Shown: positions 1 to 7,952 of the stretch, one piece after another | How the letters are laid out: each line of letters starts with the position of its first letter | How positions within the stretch are numbered: position 1 is the first letter of the stretch | From: Timonella corticicola | GTDB lineage: Bacteria; Actinomycetota; Actinomycetes; Actinomycetales; Cellulomonadaceae | Assembly (NCBI RefSeq): GCF_042683685.1 | Contig: NZ_JBHUOP010000004.1 | Coordinates: forward strand, 62,001-126,000 | DNA length: 64,000 nucleotides | Direction: 5' to 3' | Made by a program: the position numbers and the translations under genes | The notes under the pieces: model-generated | The model's database searches: none | What the model was told of the DNA's origin: nothing | The model's input: only the letters and a program-made list of their open reading frames with translations

Positions 1-1317
1 GTCCGGATCCGTTTCGGGGTCGGGCAGAGCGGAAAGCACTTCGGTTTGTGCGTCCGCGTATGGCATGGGAGGCGTGGCCCGCTCGTAGTCTGGCAGGGCG
101 AACTCACCGGATTCGAGGGCCAAGCGTAGTTCTTCGCTGTCATCGGTGGAAACAACAGGCTGGGCAGCGGTCCATACCTCTTCGTTGCTCATCGGGCCGT
201 CAGGCGTCATCGGAACCGAGCCGGAACGAGCGGTGGACGGAGAGGCCGCCGACTCGTCGGCAGTGGTAATTCCGGCACTGGCCGGAGACCCACCGGACGT
301 GGACGTGGGTTTCTCCAATGCCCCAGTGTCGCCGATAATCCGCTCGGACGGGGCACGGTCGACCGGGGCGGGCATCGTCGTGACGGTGAATGACCCGGTG
401 GAGGTGTCCTGGGTAGTGGCCTCCACGAGATCGTTGAGCATCGCGGTGGCGTCATCGATGATCTCGGCGTTGTTGTCGTGCACACCGTGCAGCAGCCACT
501 TGAGCACTGCGAGTTCGCTGCCAAGTAGCGCGCGATCAATGAGGTGCTTGTCCAACGCCTCGGCACGGCGCATCTGGTACGCCTCGAAGATGGAATCCAC
601 GCTGTCCATCGGCGCGGCAGCAACGAGCCAGGCTAGATCCTCGGCAGGATCTCCGACCTGCACCGATGACCAGTCGGCGATTGCTGAAACCTGACCGTGC
701 GCCATGATCACACAGTCCTCGGAGAGGTTCGTATGCGTTACCACGGGCATGAACTTCCACAGTACAACGTTTTCGAGGGCCTTCTCCCAACGACGCAGCA
801 GCGTGACCGGAACCAAACCCGAAGCCGCACCCTCGTCGAGTTCAGCCAGTTTACGTTCCCGATACTGTTCGGCGGTATATGTGGGGAAAGCGGAGTCCTC
901 GAGGATCGAGGTGGGCAGCGAGTGGAGCGCGCCGAGCGCTCGACCGAGGCTCGCGGCGGCGCCGGGTCCGGGGCGGAGCCGTTCAAGTCGAAGTTGGTTG
1001 CCCGGAAGATGCGGGTAGACCATCGCACGGCCACCCTCGATGAGGGGCGCGAATCCTGCTGGCCGCGGGGTGACGAATGGCAGTGCACCAGAATCGACGT
1101 GGCGCTCAATCGAGCGTAGAAACGCGGCTTCTGCTTCGAGGGAGGCGCCTGCGGTTGGATTGAGTGGCGCGCGCACGATCCAGGTACGACTCTGTGAGTC
1201 AAGTACGTATGCGGCCTCGAATCCTTCCGCTGCCGGTGCTGGCCGTGCCTGGTAGATGTCGATTCTAGGCACCACGACGGTTGCGAGGGCTGCTAGGGCT
1301 AGATGAGAACGCTGCAC
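1..1317 (-). CDS. Phosphotransferase family protein (APH-like), 3' part cut by window edge
   Basis: Reading the minus strand from a GTG at 1317 gives an open frame of 439 codons that runs off the left edge. The start VQRSHLALAALA suits the family of actinobacterial 'macrolide 2'-phosphotransferase-like' proteins. The N-terminal half has the kinase-like fold pattern. A catalytic-loop-like stretch HTNLSEDCVI is followed by DWSSVQVGDPAEDLAWL, which matches the Mg-binding and substrate region of aminoglycoside phosphotransferases. The usual HGD is HTN here, so activity is uncertain. The last ~105 visible codons are a low-complexity Pro/Ser/Glu-rich tail. It is divergent from nudC, as is common in this gene neighbourhood. 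A true antibiotic substrate is not shown; it may act on a small metabolite or be non-catalytic. Confidence 0.75.
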   Translation of the reverse strand, partial: MQRSHLALAALATVVVPRIDIYQARPAPAAEGFEAAYVLDSQSRTWIVRAPLNPTAGASLEAEAAFLRSIERHVDSGALPFVTPRPAGFAPLIEGGRAMVYPHLPGNQLRLERLRPGPGAAASLGRALGALHSLPTSILEDSAFPTYTAEQYRERKLAELDEGAASGLVPVTLLRRWEKALENVVLWKFMPVVTHTNLSEDCVIMAHGQVSAIADWSSVQVGDPAEDLAWLVAAAPMDSVDSIFEAYQMRRAEALDKHLIDRALLGSELAVLKWLLHGVHDNNAEIIDDATAMLNDLVEATTQDTSTGSFTVTTMPAPVDRAPSERIIGDTGALEKPTSTSGGSPASAGITTADESAASPSTARSGSVPMTPDGPMSNEEVWTAAQPVVSTDDSEELRLALESGEFALPDYERATPPMPYADAQTEVLSALPDPETDPD

Positions 1318-1485
1318 TTTTCCAACAATAGTCGCCACCGCCCTCGCAGGTGGGGTAGGAGCGGGCGTGTGTCCCGGGTGCCTGGTAGTTGTGCTGGTCT
1401 CCCACTGAAAGCGTTGGGTGTGGTCGCACAATTTCAGCCGGTGTCGTGAGGCGGTCGATGGATGGCGCGTTGTAAGGTCTTCTCG

Positions 1486-2427
1486 ATGCACTCAGATAGA
1501 TTTCCCTTCGCCCTGCCCCACCTCGACCGCAATGCGCTCGCGCGCTCCGAACGGGGTTTCCTTGAGCGGATTCGCCGCGAACCGAGTACCCGGATTGCGG
1601 CAGTCTATGACCGCCAACTAGCGGTGGTCCCAGCCGGTGGCGGGGAGACGGGGGAGAGACTGCGCTGGTTCATTGCCGACGAGTTTCCCGGTTTTCTGCG
1701 CGAGCATCCCGAGACGTTGTGGCTGTATTTGGGCAGGCAGGACGGCGTTGACGTGGTCGCAATCGTGATCCCTGAACTGGTTGAGGGGATGTCAACGCGA
1801 GAGTGGCGGACCGGTGTCGTGTGGCGTGAGCTGAGGCAGTTCGTGGAGGGTGGTGCCTGGTCCGAGTGTGAGGTTGCCCTGCCGGCGGTCGCACTTGCAA
1901 ACTGGCACGTGACAGCATTGTTTTGTGGGCGCTGCGGTGGGCGTACCCAGCTATCCCAATCTGGTTGGGTGCGCGTCTGCGAGAACTGCTCCGTCGAACA
2001 TTTCCCGCGTACCGATGCTGCCGTCATCATGGCGGTCGTTGACGAGGACGACAGGCTTTTGCTCGGCAACTCAACCAAATGGCCGAGGAATAGGTTTTCC
2101 ACGCTGGCTGGTTTTGTGGAACCCGGCGAGACTCTTGAGGCTGCGGTTAGGCGTGAGGTACTTGAGGAAACCAGCGTGCGGGTCAGCGACGTTGCGTACT
2201 GGGAGTCGCAGCCGTGGCCCTTTCCCGCCTCGCTTATGCTCGGGTATTTCGCGCGTGCTGTCAGCCACAGCATTGTGGTTGAGGAAGATGAGATCCGGGA
2301 AGCACGCTGGTTCACCCGTGCAGAACTACGTGACGGGGCCGAGCGTGGGAGCATTGGCCTGCCAGGAGCCACGACGATCGCACGAGGGCTGATTGAGGTG
2401 TGGCTTGCTGGGGAGCACAGGCTTTAA
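1486..2427 (+). CDS. nudC: NAD+ diphosphatase NudC
   Basis: NudC hydrolyses NADH/NAD+ to NMN(H) and AMP and can remove NAD caps from RNA. The protein has a family-typical N-terminal domain and a four-cysteine zinc ribbon (CGRC and CENC pairs, about residues 145-170). It also has a Nudix box starting GFVEPGETLEAAVRREVLEE and the diagnostic SQPWPFPAS motif that distinguishes NADH pyrophosphatases from other Nudix enzymes. The Nudix box ends in EETSV rather than the usual EE.GV. I chose the ATG at 1486 because AAGG lies about nine bases upstream; an in-frame ATG at 1462 would add eight residues. It ends just before a strong hairpin shared with the convergent mycoredoxin gene. Confidence 0.93.
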   Translation: MHSDRFPFALPHLDRNALARSERGFLERIRREPSTRIAAVYDRQLAVVPAGGGETGERLRWFIADEFPGFLREHPETLWLYLGRQDGVDVVAIVIPELVEGMSTREWRTGVVWRELRQFVEGGAWSECEVALPAVALANWHVTALFCGRCGGRTQLSQSGWVRVCENCSVEHFPRTDAAVIMAVVDEDDRLLLGNSTKWPRNRFSTLAGFVEPGETLEAAVRREVLEETSVRVSDVAYWESQPWPFPASLMLGYFARAVSHSIVVEEDEIREARWFTRAELRDGAERGSIGLPGATTIARGLIEVWLAGEHRL

Positions 2428-2454
2428 CGCGCTGCCGCGTTTACGCATGTTAGG

Positions 2455-2510
2455 GTGCGGTCTTCTGGGTTTTCCCCAATGAATCACTGGGAAAACCCAG
2501 AAGACCGCAC
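2455..2510. terminator. Bidirectional hairpin between nudC and mrx1
   Basis: Two perfect 22-base arms (2455-2476 and 2489-2510) enclose a 12-base loop between two convergent genes. The arm contains GGGTTTTCCC/GGGAAAACCC but has no long U-run outside the stem. It probably acts as a shared terminator. Confidence 0.7.
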
Positions 2511-2517
2511 TGTGGCG

Positions 2518-2799
2518 CTAGCCCTGTGCTGCTGCGACTCGTTCCTTGACCTCGTTCAGCGATGGGTTCGTGGCCGAGGTGCCGTCAGAGAACACAACGG
2601 TCGGTACAACTCGGTTTCCTCCGTTGACCGACTCGACGTACTCGGCGGTTCCAGGCACTTCCTCAACGTTGACTTCCTCGTAGTTGATTCCGGCGCTGTC
2701 GAGTTGCGTCTTGAGGCGCTTGCAGTATCCACACCAGGTGGTTGAGTACATGACGATCTGGCCTGCGGAGGGAAGATGCGGTGCGTCGAGTGCGGGCAT
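2518..2799 (-). CDS. mrx1: Mycoredoxin (Mrx1-type glutaredoxin-like protein)
   Basis: This 93-residue thioredoxin-fold protein carries the redox motif WCGYC at about residues 22-26 and the cis-proline segment VVPTVVF. Mycoredoxin reduces mixed disulfides between proteins and mycothiol, the low-molecular-weight thiol of actinobacteria, so it points to mycothiol chemistry in this host. The size is normal for the family. It lies convergent to nudC and divergent from uvrD2, the same neighbours as Rv3198A in Mycobacterium tuberculosis. The ATG at 2799 fits; no nearby gene competes for the start. Confidence 0.92.
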   Translation of the reverse strand: MPALDAPHLPSAGQIVMYSTTWCGYCKRLKTQLDSAGINYEEVNVEEVPGTAEYVESVNGGNRVVPTVVFSDGTSATNPSLNEVKERVAAAQG

Positions 2800-3090
2800 T
2801 GGATGGCTCCTCGTGAAGAATCAAAAATGCGCTGGGTCAACCAGTGCTGTTAGATCGTAGGCACAGGGAGCGCTGTAGCGAAAGCCGGGAACCCAGCTTC
2901 GGACGGCGATAGGGATGGGGCACATACATTGGCGATTGCCGGAACATAGTAAAGGTTCGCCAAAACCCTACGCACTCCGCCCGCTTTGGTTGGACCTAGG
3001 GGATAGAAGACGAACCTCGATACGGGCGCCACACCTCGCATCGCCATTTTGGTCCCCGGAAGTCAGTGGGTGCTGGGACAATTGACGGTG
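2800..3090. other. Divergent intergenic region mrx1/uvrD2
   Basis: About 290 bases separate the divergent mycoredoxin and helicase genes. They presumably hold both promoters. A 65-codon open frame on the minus strand (2850-3047) has no recognisable domain or good ribosome binding site and was not accepted. Confidence 0.5.
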
Positions 3091-5121
3091 ATGTCGAATT
3101 CAATGCTTTCCCCCGATCAGATCCTCGAGGCCCTGGACCCCGAACAGCGTGAGGTCGCTCAGGCGCTCACCGGGCCTGTGTGCGTCCTTGCTGGAGCCGG
3201 AACAGGCAAGACTCGGGCCATCACACACCGGATCGCCTACGGCGTACGTACCGGCGTCTATGTGCCCACCTCTGTTCTCGCGGTGACATTCACGGCACGG
3301 GCTGCGGGTGAGATGCGCACCCGGTTGCGGGAACTCGGTGTCGTCGGAGTTCAAGCCCGCACCTTTCACGCGGCTGCATTGAAGCAACTCAGTTACTTCT
3401 GGCCGAAGGTGATCGGGGGAGCACCGCCGCGCATCATGGAGCACAAGTCCCAAGCGGTCGCTGAGGCGGCCCGTCGTCTTGGGCTAGAGGTTGATCGGGT
3501 TGCTGTGCGTGACCTCGCGACTGAGGTGGAATGGGCAAAGGTCTCTATGATCACCCCAGAACAGTATGAGCAGGCTGCGCTCGCGATCGATCGCCCTGCT
3601 CCCGTGGGATTCGATCATCGTTCGGTTGCACGGTTGCTGACCTCGTACGAAGAGGTCAAGGAAATGCGCTCGGTCATTGACTTCGAGGATGTGCTGCTGC
3701 TTTTGGGTGGGATATTCCAAGAGCATCCACAGGTTGCCCGCGAGGTGCGCGATCAGTACCGCCGTTTTGTGGTTGACGAGTACCAGGACGTTTCTCCATT
3801 GCAGCAGTTTGTGTTGGAACAGTGGCTCGGAGAGCGTAGGGAACTGTGCGTGGTGGGCGATCCCAGCCAGACCATCTACTCGTTTACCGGTGCAACGCCC
3901 TACCATCTGCTGTCCTTTGCCAAGAAACACCGTGAGGCGCAGGTTATCCGGTTGGTGCGCGACTACCGCTCCACCCCGCAGATTGTTGCCCTCGCCAACG
4001 GGTTGCTTGTGAGCGCACCAAAGAAGGCGTCTTTCCCCGTCCTTGAACTGGTATCGCAGCGTGAATCGGGTAAGCAGGTGACCTTCGCGCAGTACTCCGA
4101 CGATGCCGCGGAGGCAGCCTCGATTGCCGCCAGGATCAAGCGCAAACTCGCAGGGGGCACGAAGGCTGGAGACATTGCCATCCTGTACCGGACGAATGCC
4201 CAGTCCGAGGCGTTCGAGAATGCGCTGTCTGACGCCGGTGTCAGTTACCTCGTACGTGGGGGAGATCGGTTCTTCGCCCGCAAGGATGTGCGCGACACAA
4301 TGATTTTGCTGCGTGGTGCTGCGCGTGGCGCTGACCCTGAGGTTCCGCTGTCTCAGCACGTTTCCGGGGTGTTGTCATCGCTGGGGTGGTCGAGTACCGC
4401 CCCGTCTGGGCGCGGCGCGGCGAGGGAACGATGGGATGCCTTGAACGCCCTGCTCAACATGGCGATTGAACTCGAACAGAAGTTCAACTCCACGCTGTCA
4501 GATTTCATCGCGGACCTCGATGATCGGGCGCGCAACCAGCATGCTCCTGCGGTTGACGGCGTCACACTCGCCTCGCTCCATGCCGCCAAGGGCTTGGAAT
4601 GGGATGTCGTGTTCCTCGCCGGACTGAGTGAGGGGCTGATGCCGATTTCCCTCGCTGAAACAGAGGAAGCGGTCGCTGAGGAACGGCGTCTACTCTACGT
4701 GGGTATTACTCGCGCGAAACTGGAGTTGGAACTGTCGTATTCGCAGTCTCGAAACGGCAGTGCACGCTCCCCACGTTCGATGTCGCGGTTCTTGAAGGGA
4801 ATCTGGCCAAACACCTCTGCACCACACACTCAGCACGGTGGAAAATCGCGGTTCCTCGGACGGGATATTCCCATGCCAGGTGATCTTGATGAGAAATTGT
4901 ACGCAGAGCTTGTTCGATGGCGTGATGAGCAGGCCCGAATCGCTGAGGTCACAAAATCCTCGGTTATGCCCAACGCGATTTTGCAACGGGTGGCAACTCT
5001 ACGGCCAGCCTCGATCGAGCAACTTCTGACCGTCAAGAGCGTCGGACAGGATCGTGCGAGTCGTTGGGGAGAAGAGATATTAGAACTGGTCAGAGGTCAT
5101 ATGGAAAAAAATTTCCAATAA
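3091..5121 (+). CDS. uvrD2: ATP-dependent DNA helicase UvrD2
   Basis: Superfamily 1A 3'-5' DNA helicase. Visible motifs are Walker A (GAGTGKTRAI, about residues 37-46), Ia (AVTFTARAAGEM), II (VVDEYQDV), III (VVGDPSQTIYSFTGA), IV (RDYRSTPQI), V (LASLHAAKGLEWDVV) and VI (ERRLLYVGITRAK). The C-terminal ~75 residues (ELVRWRDEQAR to EEILELV) form an HRDC domain, the feature that separates UvrD2 from UvrD1. The ATG at 3091 is preferred, with GGGA upstream; a start at 3049 is also open. The end overlaps the AT-rich stretch that precedes the whiB7 leader promoter. The uvrD2-whiB7 adjacency is conserved in mycobacteria. Confidence 0.93.
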   Translation: MSNSMLSPDQILEALDPEQREVAQALTGPVCVLAGAGTGKTRAITHRIAYGVRTGVYVPTSVLAVTFTARAAGEMRTRLRELGVVGVQARTFHAAALKQLSYFWPKVIGGAPPRIMEHKSQAVAEAARRLGLEVDRVAVRDLATEVEWAKVSMITPEQYEQAALAIDRPAPVGFDHRSVARLLTSYEEVKEMRSVIDFEDVLLLLGGIFQEHPQVAREVRDQYRRFVVDEYQDVSPLQQFVLEQWLGERRELCVVGDPSQTIYSFTGATPYHLLSFAKKHREAQVIRLVRDYRSTPQIVALANGLLVSAPKKASFPVLELVSQRESGKQVTFAQYSDDAAEAASIAARIKRKLAGGTKAGDIAILYRTNAQSEAFENALSDAGVSYLVRGGDRFFARKDVRDTMILLRGAARGADPEVPLSQHVSGVLSSLGWSSTAPSGRGAARERWDALNALLNMAIELEQKFNSTLSDFIADLDDRARNQHAPAVDGVTLASLHAAKGLEWDVVFLAGLSEGLMPISLAETEEAVAEERRLLYVGITRAKLELELSYSQSRNGSARSPRSMSRFLKGIWPNTSAPHTQHGGKSRFLGRDIPMPGDLDEKLYAELVRWRDEQARIAEVTKSSVMPNAILQRVATLRPASIEQLLTVKSVGQDRASRWGEEILELVRGHMEKNFQ

Positions 5122-5165
5122 AGTTGGAAAATAAGTTGCGCTGCGAACCGTGCGCCCCGTAACGT
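5101..5165 (+). promoter_or_regulatory. Candidate whiB7 promoter with AT-rich upstream element
   Basis: An AT-rich run covers 5104-5134 (including the last codons of uvrD2). It sits directly upstream of a TTGCGC -35-like hexamer (5136-5141) and a TAACGT -10-like hexamer (5160-5165), 18 bases apart. WhiB7 is known to activate its own promoter through an AT-rich site just upstream of the -35, bound by its AT-hook, so the arrangement fits autoregulation. The hexamers are weak and the start point is inferred. Confidence 0.4.
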
Positions 5166-5298
5166 GTACATCGTACGAGAACAGACATGAACCTGCGCAG
5201 GCAGTCGTTCCGCTGAGAGCCCGGTGACAGAGGGTGATGAAGAGCGGATCGCATAACTCTGCAACGGATCCCAATTACCGAATGGAGGTGGAGTGAAG

Positions 5299-5451
5299 AT
5301 GAAGACCAACAACTTGGCAACCAATGCAATGCCGCGTCCAGATGGCATTCGCATGCAATCGCAGTCACTCCTTGCCCCATTCGGATTCCTCGAAAATCGA
5401 GGATATGAATCTTTGGGATTCGTGCGTCGTACAGATTCACAGCACATGTAG
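5299..5451 (+). CDS. Leader peptide (uORF) of the whiB7 attenuator
   Basis: A 50-codon open frame begins MKTNNLATNAM and ends RRTDSQHM. It is preceded by a strong ribosome site (GGAGGTGGAG, 5284-5293). It lies in the long untranslated leader between uvrD2 and whiB7. Upstream reading frames in whiB7 leaders of Mycobacterium and Streptomyces sense ribosome inhibition and control termination. Here the stop codon overlaps the first of three hairpins, and a stretch in its 3' part (GGATTCG, 5416-5422) is complementary to the 5' arm of the terminator (CGAATCC, 5514-5520). The peptide itself has no recognised domain and probably acts only in cis. Confidence 0.7.
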   Translation: MKTNNLATNAMPRPDGIRMQSQSLLAPFGFLENRGYESLGFVRRTDSQHM

Positions 5452-5541
5452 CACCGTTAGGTGCTATTCGGCTTGAGGTATTTACCTCGCCGGTGTGAAT
5501 TGGTGAACAACCGCGAATCCTTACGGGATCCGCGGTTTTTT
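5450..5541 (+). promoter_or_regulatory. whiB7 transcription attenuator (hairpins plus terminator)
   Basis: Three hairpins follow the leader frame. The first is AGCACC/GGTGCT (5450-5465, overlapping the leader stop), the second GAGGTA/TACCTC (5475-5488). The third is a terminator, AACCGCGAATCC/GGATCCGCGGTT (5509-5537) with one mismatch and a run of six T to 5541. The terminator's 5' arm can instead pair with 5416-5422 inside the leader frame. A ribosome stalled early would leave that segment free and favour read-through into whiB7. The mechanism is inferred from pairing and from known whiB7 leaders. Confidence 0.65.
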
Positions 5542-5651
5542 GTTTACACGATAAACCTCAATACTTAAGCACACCTTCACAAGAGGTGTCATAGTCTCCG
5601 CGCATCCCACGCACACCAACAAAACAAAATACACGACAAGTGGGAAAACAT

Positions 5652-6011
5652 ATGCGCACTGTTGCGACACTCGAGTCCTTAAAAGCTAGTGTGACGGCTC
5701 CTCGTCACACCCTCGACAAGCCGCAAGCCCGCCCTCTTACTCCGGTTGAGGGAAGCGAATTCAAGTCACTCGTTGCAAGCATGATCCCGTGCCGCAACGC
5801 AGACCCTGAACTGTGGTTCGCAGAGCAAGCACCTCAGATGGCAGCCGCCAAAGCACTGTGTCAGCAGTGTCCGATCGCGGTTTCCTGCCTACAGGATGCT
5901 CTTGAACGCGAAGAGCCTTGGGGCGTCTGGGGCGGAGAGATCCTCGTGGACGGCAAGGTCGTTGCCCAGAAGCGAGGACGTGGACGACCTCGTAAGAGCG
6001 AGGTTGCCTAA
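5652..6011 (+). CDS. whiB7: WhiB7-type transcription factor
   Basis: WhiB proteins hold a [4Fe-4S] cluster through four cysteines and bind the primary sigma factor. Here the cysteines are in MIPCRN, and ALCQQCPIAVSC gives the C-x2-C-x5-C spacing. The family turn GVWGGE follows. The C-terminal RGRGRPRKS is an AT-hook, which marks the WhiB7 subclass, the activator of intrinsic multidrug resistance and redox genes. The ATG at 5652 is preferred over a GTG at 5640 because GGGA sits six bases upstream. It follows an attenuated leader and is adjacent to uvrD2 as in mycobacteria. A small inverted repeat (ACACCT/AGGTGT, 5571-5589) lies between terminator and start. Confidence 0.92.
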   Translation: MRTVATLESLKASVTAPRHTLDKPQARPLTPVEGSEFKSLVASMIPCRNADPELWFAEQAPQMAAAKALCQQCPIAVSCLQDALEREEPWGVWGGEILVDGKVVAQKRGRGRPRKSEVA

Positions 6012-6099
6012 TGCGATCGACGCTCTTTCGCCCGCGAGATGAAGCGGGCTCTATGCGAGGATCAGATCCTCAGTCAGATAACTTCATAGGACGCAAGCT

Positions 6100-6130
6100 C
6101 ACGGCGCCGGCCGTCAAAGCCGGCGCCGTG
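6100..6130. terminator. Hairpin between whiB7 and ThiF-like gene
   Basis: Perfect 12-base arms CACGGCGCCGGC/GCCGGCGCCGTG (6100-6111, 6119-6130) lie between the convergent genes. A weaker GCCCGC/GCGGGC hairpin (6030-6049) lies just after whiB7. Neither has a clear U-run. Confidence 0.6.
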
Positions 6131-6151
6131 CCGCATGTATAGGCAGTTTTC

Positions 6152-7159
6152 CTAGGCGTCGATCAGAGCCTGAACTGGACACAGGCAATCGTTGTGTTGG
6201 TGCAGTGGAGCGTGGCGTGGTATCAGCGAATGGATATCGAATTCGATCCGTCCGTGCGCAGTCGCTGGTATATAGCCCTCCACGAATCGGATGAGTTGCC
6301 CGGCTGCTACAGAGGCGCTGAGTTGCGCGATCACGGCGGTACAGGCACCTGGCTGGGCTGGTGCCTCGCGGAGGTGGGCGCCGCAATGGTCAGGGCTCGT
6401 AAGGTCGGGGATGACAAACGGGCCGACCTGCACACTACGTCCATCGAAATGTGCGAGAAGGTGCGGCAGACCGCTACCCATGAGGTGTGCGCGGACAAGG
6501 GAGAGCGTCTGGCTCGATGTAGAGCAGTACACCGGATGGGACACGAAAGCGACGGTGGGTTTGTTGGTGTCTGGCAGGATTTCTGCATTGGCGTTGGCCG
6601 CTGTCAGGTACCGGGTTATCGCGGTGCGTAGGTATTCGGGTTCTTGAGGAGCCAACTCAGTGACGCCAGCAACGGTCAGGTCGTGATGGAGATCGGTCAG
6701 CCATTCGATGGGGAGTGGCACGGGCCCAGGTTCAATGATGAATCGGGTGATGCCGGACTGTGCCAGTCTTTTCATGACTTCGAGGGAGATGCGATTGATG
6801 CCGTGGATGAGCACGGTGGCCCTTTCACGCCGTCTTAGGGTCTGACGTACGTCGAGTCCGCGTGATTGAATGTCCAAAGCCTCGGAGTGCATCTGATGTG
6901 GCTCGATGTCGAGTGACTCCCGAGGCTTCTGGGAGTGTGCGAATCCTTTGGAGATCAATTGTTTGCGCAGGTAATTGATGCCCTCGGTGTGCGGCTGCGG
7001 GGTGTGTGAATCAGTTCTTGCGGGACCGCTCAGAGCGCGCAGCCAGTCGTGTTCCTCAGGTGTGAGCTGTTCAAACCGCAGTGAGGGTTTTCCGCTGAGA
7101 TGCATGGTGAGTGTGTGGTTGTCGTGCCAATCGAATCTGATGCCGGGAGTTAGGTGCAT
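6152..7159 (-). CDS. ThiF-like / TOMM leader-binding-type protein of unknown function
   Basis: The protein has about 335 residues. The middle resembles a degenerate Rossmann segment of E1/ThiF proteins (RATVLIHGINRISLEVMKRLAQSG). The end carries GPFVIPDLTSPDHC, which resembles the conserved region of cyclodehydratase-associated ThiF proteins of thiazole/oxazole peptide pathways. The glycine-rich ATP loop is poorly kept. No precursor peptide or YcaO gene is nearby, so a bacteriocin role is unlikely. An equivalent gene (Rv3196-like) sits at the same place in the conserved uvrD2 block. The ATG at 7159 is preferred; an upstream GTG at 7204 is possible. It is convergent with whiB7 and divergent from the peptidase gene. 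Confidence 0.6.
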   Translation of the reverse strand: MHLTPGIRFDWHDNHTLTMHLSGKPSLRFEQLTPEEHDWLRALSGPARTDSHTPQPHTEGINYLRKQLISKGFAHSQKPRESLDIEPHQMHSEALDIQSRGLDVRQTLRRRERATVLIHGINRISLEVMKRLAQSGITRFIIEPGPVPLPIEWLTDLHHDLTVAGVTELAPQEPEYLRTAITRYLTAANANAEILPDTNKPTVAFVSHPVYCSTSSQTLSLVRAHLMGSGLPHLLAHFDGRSVQVGPFVIPDLTSPDHCGAHLREAPAQPGACTAVIAQLSASVAAGQLIRFVEGYIPATAHGRIEFDIHSLIPRHAPLHQHNDCLCPVQALIDA

Positions 7160-7284
7160 GGCGTCCACGATTCCATCGCCTTGCCGACATGATGGGTTTT
7201 CCACAGGGTAGATCTTGTGGTTCTACCGTGTGGGGCGTGTTTTCTGCGTCACATTGGGCTACGCACAATGGGTTATGGTGGAGT

Positions 7285-7809
7285 ATGCCTGCCTCCGTTC
7301 ACAGAGATCTGTCGAACGTTGAGGTGCGCCGATCTCGGCGTCGAACTGCCACCGTCAATGCGTATCGCGACGGGGAGTCGACGGTTGTGTCGATACCTGA
7401 CGGGTTCAGCGAAGAAGAAGAACGCGAATGGGTTGCGATCATGCTCGAGAAGCTTGAGCAGAAGGAGGCCCGGCGTCGCCCAACGGACGACGAGTTGATG
7501 GCGCGTGCCCTCGAACTGAACACCCGCTACCTTGGCGGACACGCTGTCCCGATGGATGTGCGTTGGTCCGACAACCAGGAGCGGCGCTGGGGGTCGTGCA
7601 CAATGCCTGACCGCGCGATCCGGTTGTCGAGCAGACTCTTGGGTTTACCCGAATGGGTCACGGATTACGTGTTGTTGCACGAGTTGGCGCACATTTTGGT
7701 GCAGGGACATGGTCAGGAGTTCTGGGATCTGTTGTCCGCGTACGACAAGACCGATCGCGCTCGCGGGTTCCTCGAGGGCATCACATTTGCCGACGAGAAC
7801 CCGGCATAA
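7285..7809 (+). CDS. YgjP-like M48-family metallopeptidase domain protein
   Basis: The 174-residue protein contains HELAHILVQGHGQEFW near residues 130-145: the HExxH zinc site with a third ligand candidate downstream, typical of the YgjP/DUF45 metallopeptidase group. The preceding motif WGSCT is also conserved in that group. A strong ribosome site (GGTGGAG) five bases before the ATG at 7285 fixes the start and removes a 32-residue upstream extension. It is probably a cytoplasmic zinc peptidase with unknown substrate. It is convergent with the DUF2342 gene, with a perfect hairpin between them. Confidence 0.85.
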   Translation: MPASVHRDLSNVEVRRSRRRTATVNAYRDGESTVVSIPDGFSEEEEREWVAIMLEKLEQKEARRRPTDDELMARALELNTRYLGGHAVPMDVRWSDNQERRWGSCTMPDRAIRLSSRLLGLPEWVTDYVLLHELAHILVQGHGQEFWDLLSAYDKTDRARGFLEGITFADENPA

Positions 7810-7870
7810 TCCTGTCTCGCCGTGCCTCCCAGCGGACGGCAGCCGCCACGGACCTTTCAACGTGAACGCG

Positions 7871-7904
7871 ACGTGCGCCCGCATCCGACGATGCGGGCGC
7901 ACGT
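7871..7904. terminator. Perfect hairpin between convergent genes
   Basis: Fifteen-base arms (7871-7885 and 7890-7904, ACGTGCGCCCGCATC and its complement) with a four-base loop lie between the YgjP-like and DUF2342 genes. It is likely a bidirectional terminator. Confidence 0.75.
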
Positions 7905-7952
7905 GTCTCTACGAAACGGGGGAGTCGTCGACAGGTGGTTAAACCGACGAGA

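Noticed and set aside
2850..3047. 65-codon minus-strand frame between mrx1 and uvrD2
   Set aside because: No ribosome site, domain or neighbour logic; it lies in a divergent promoter region.
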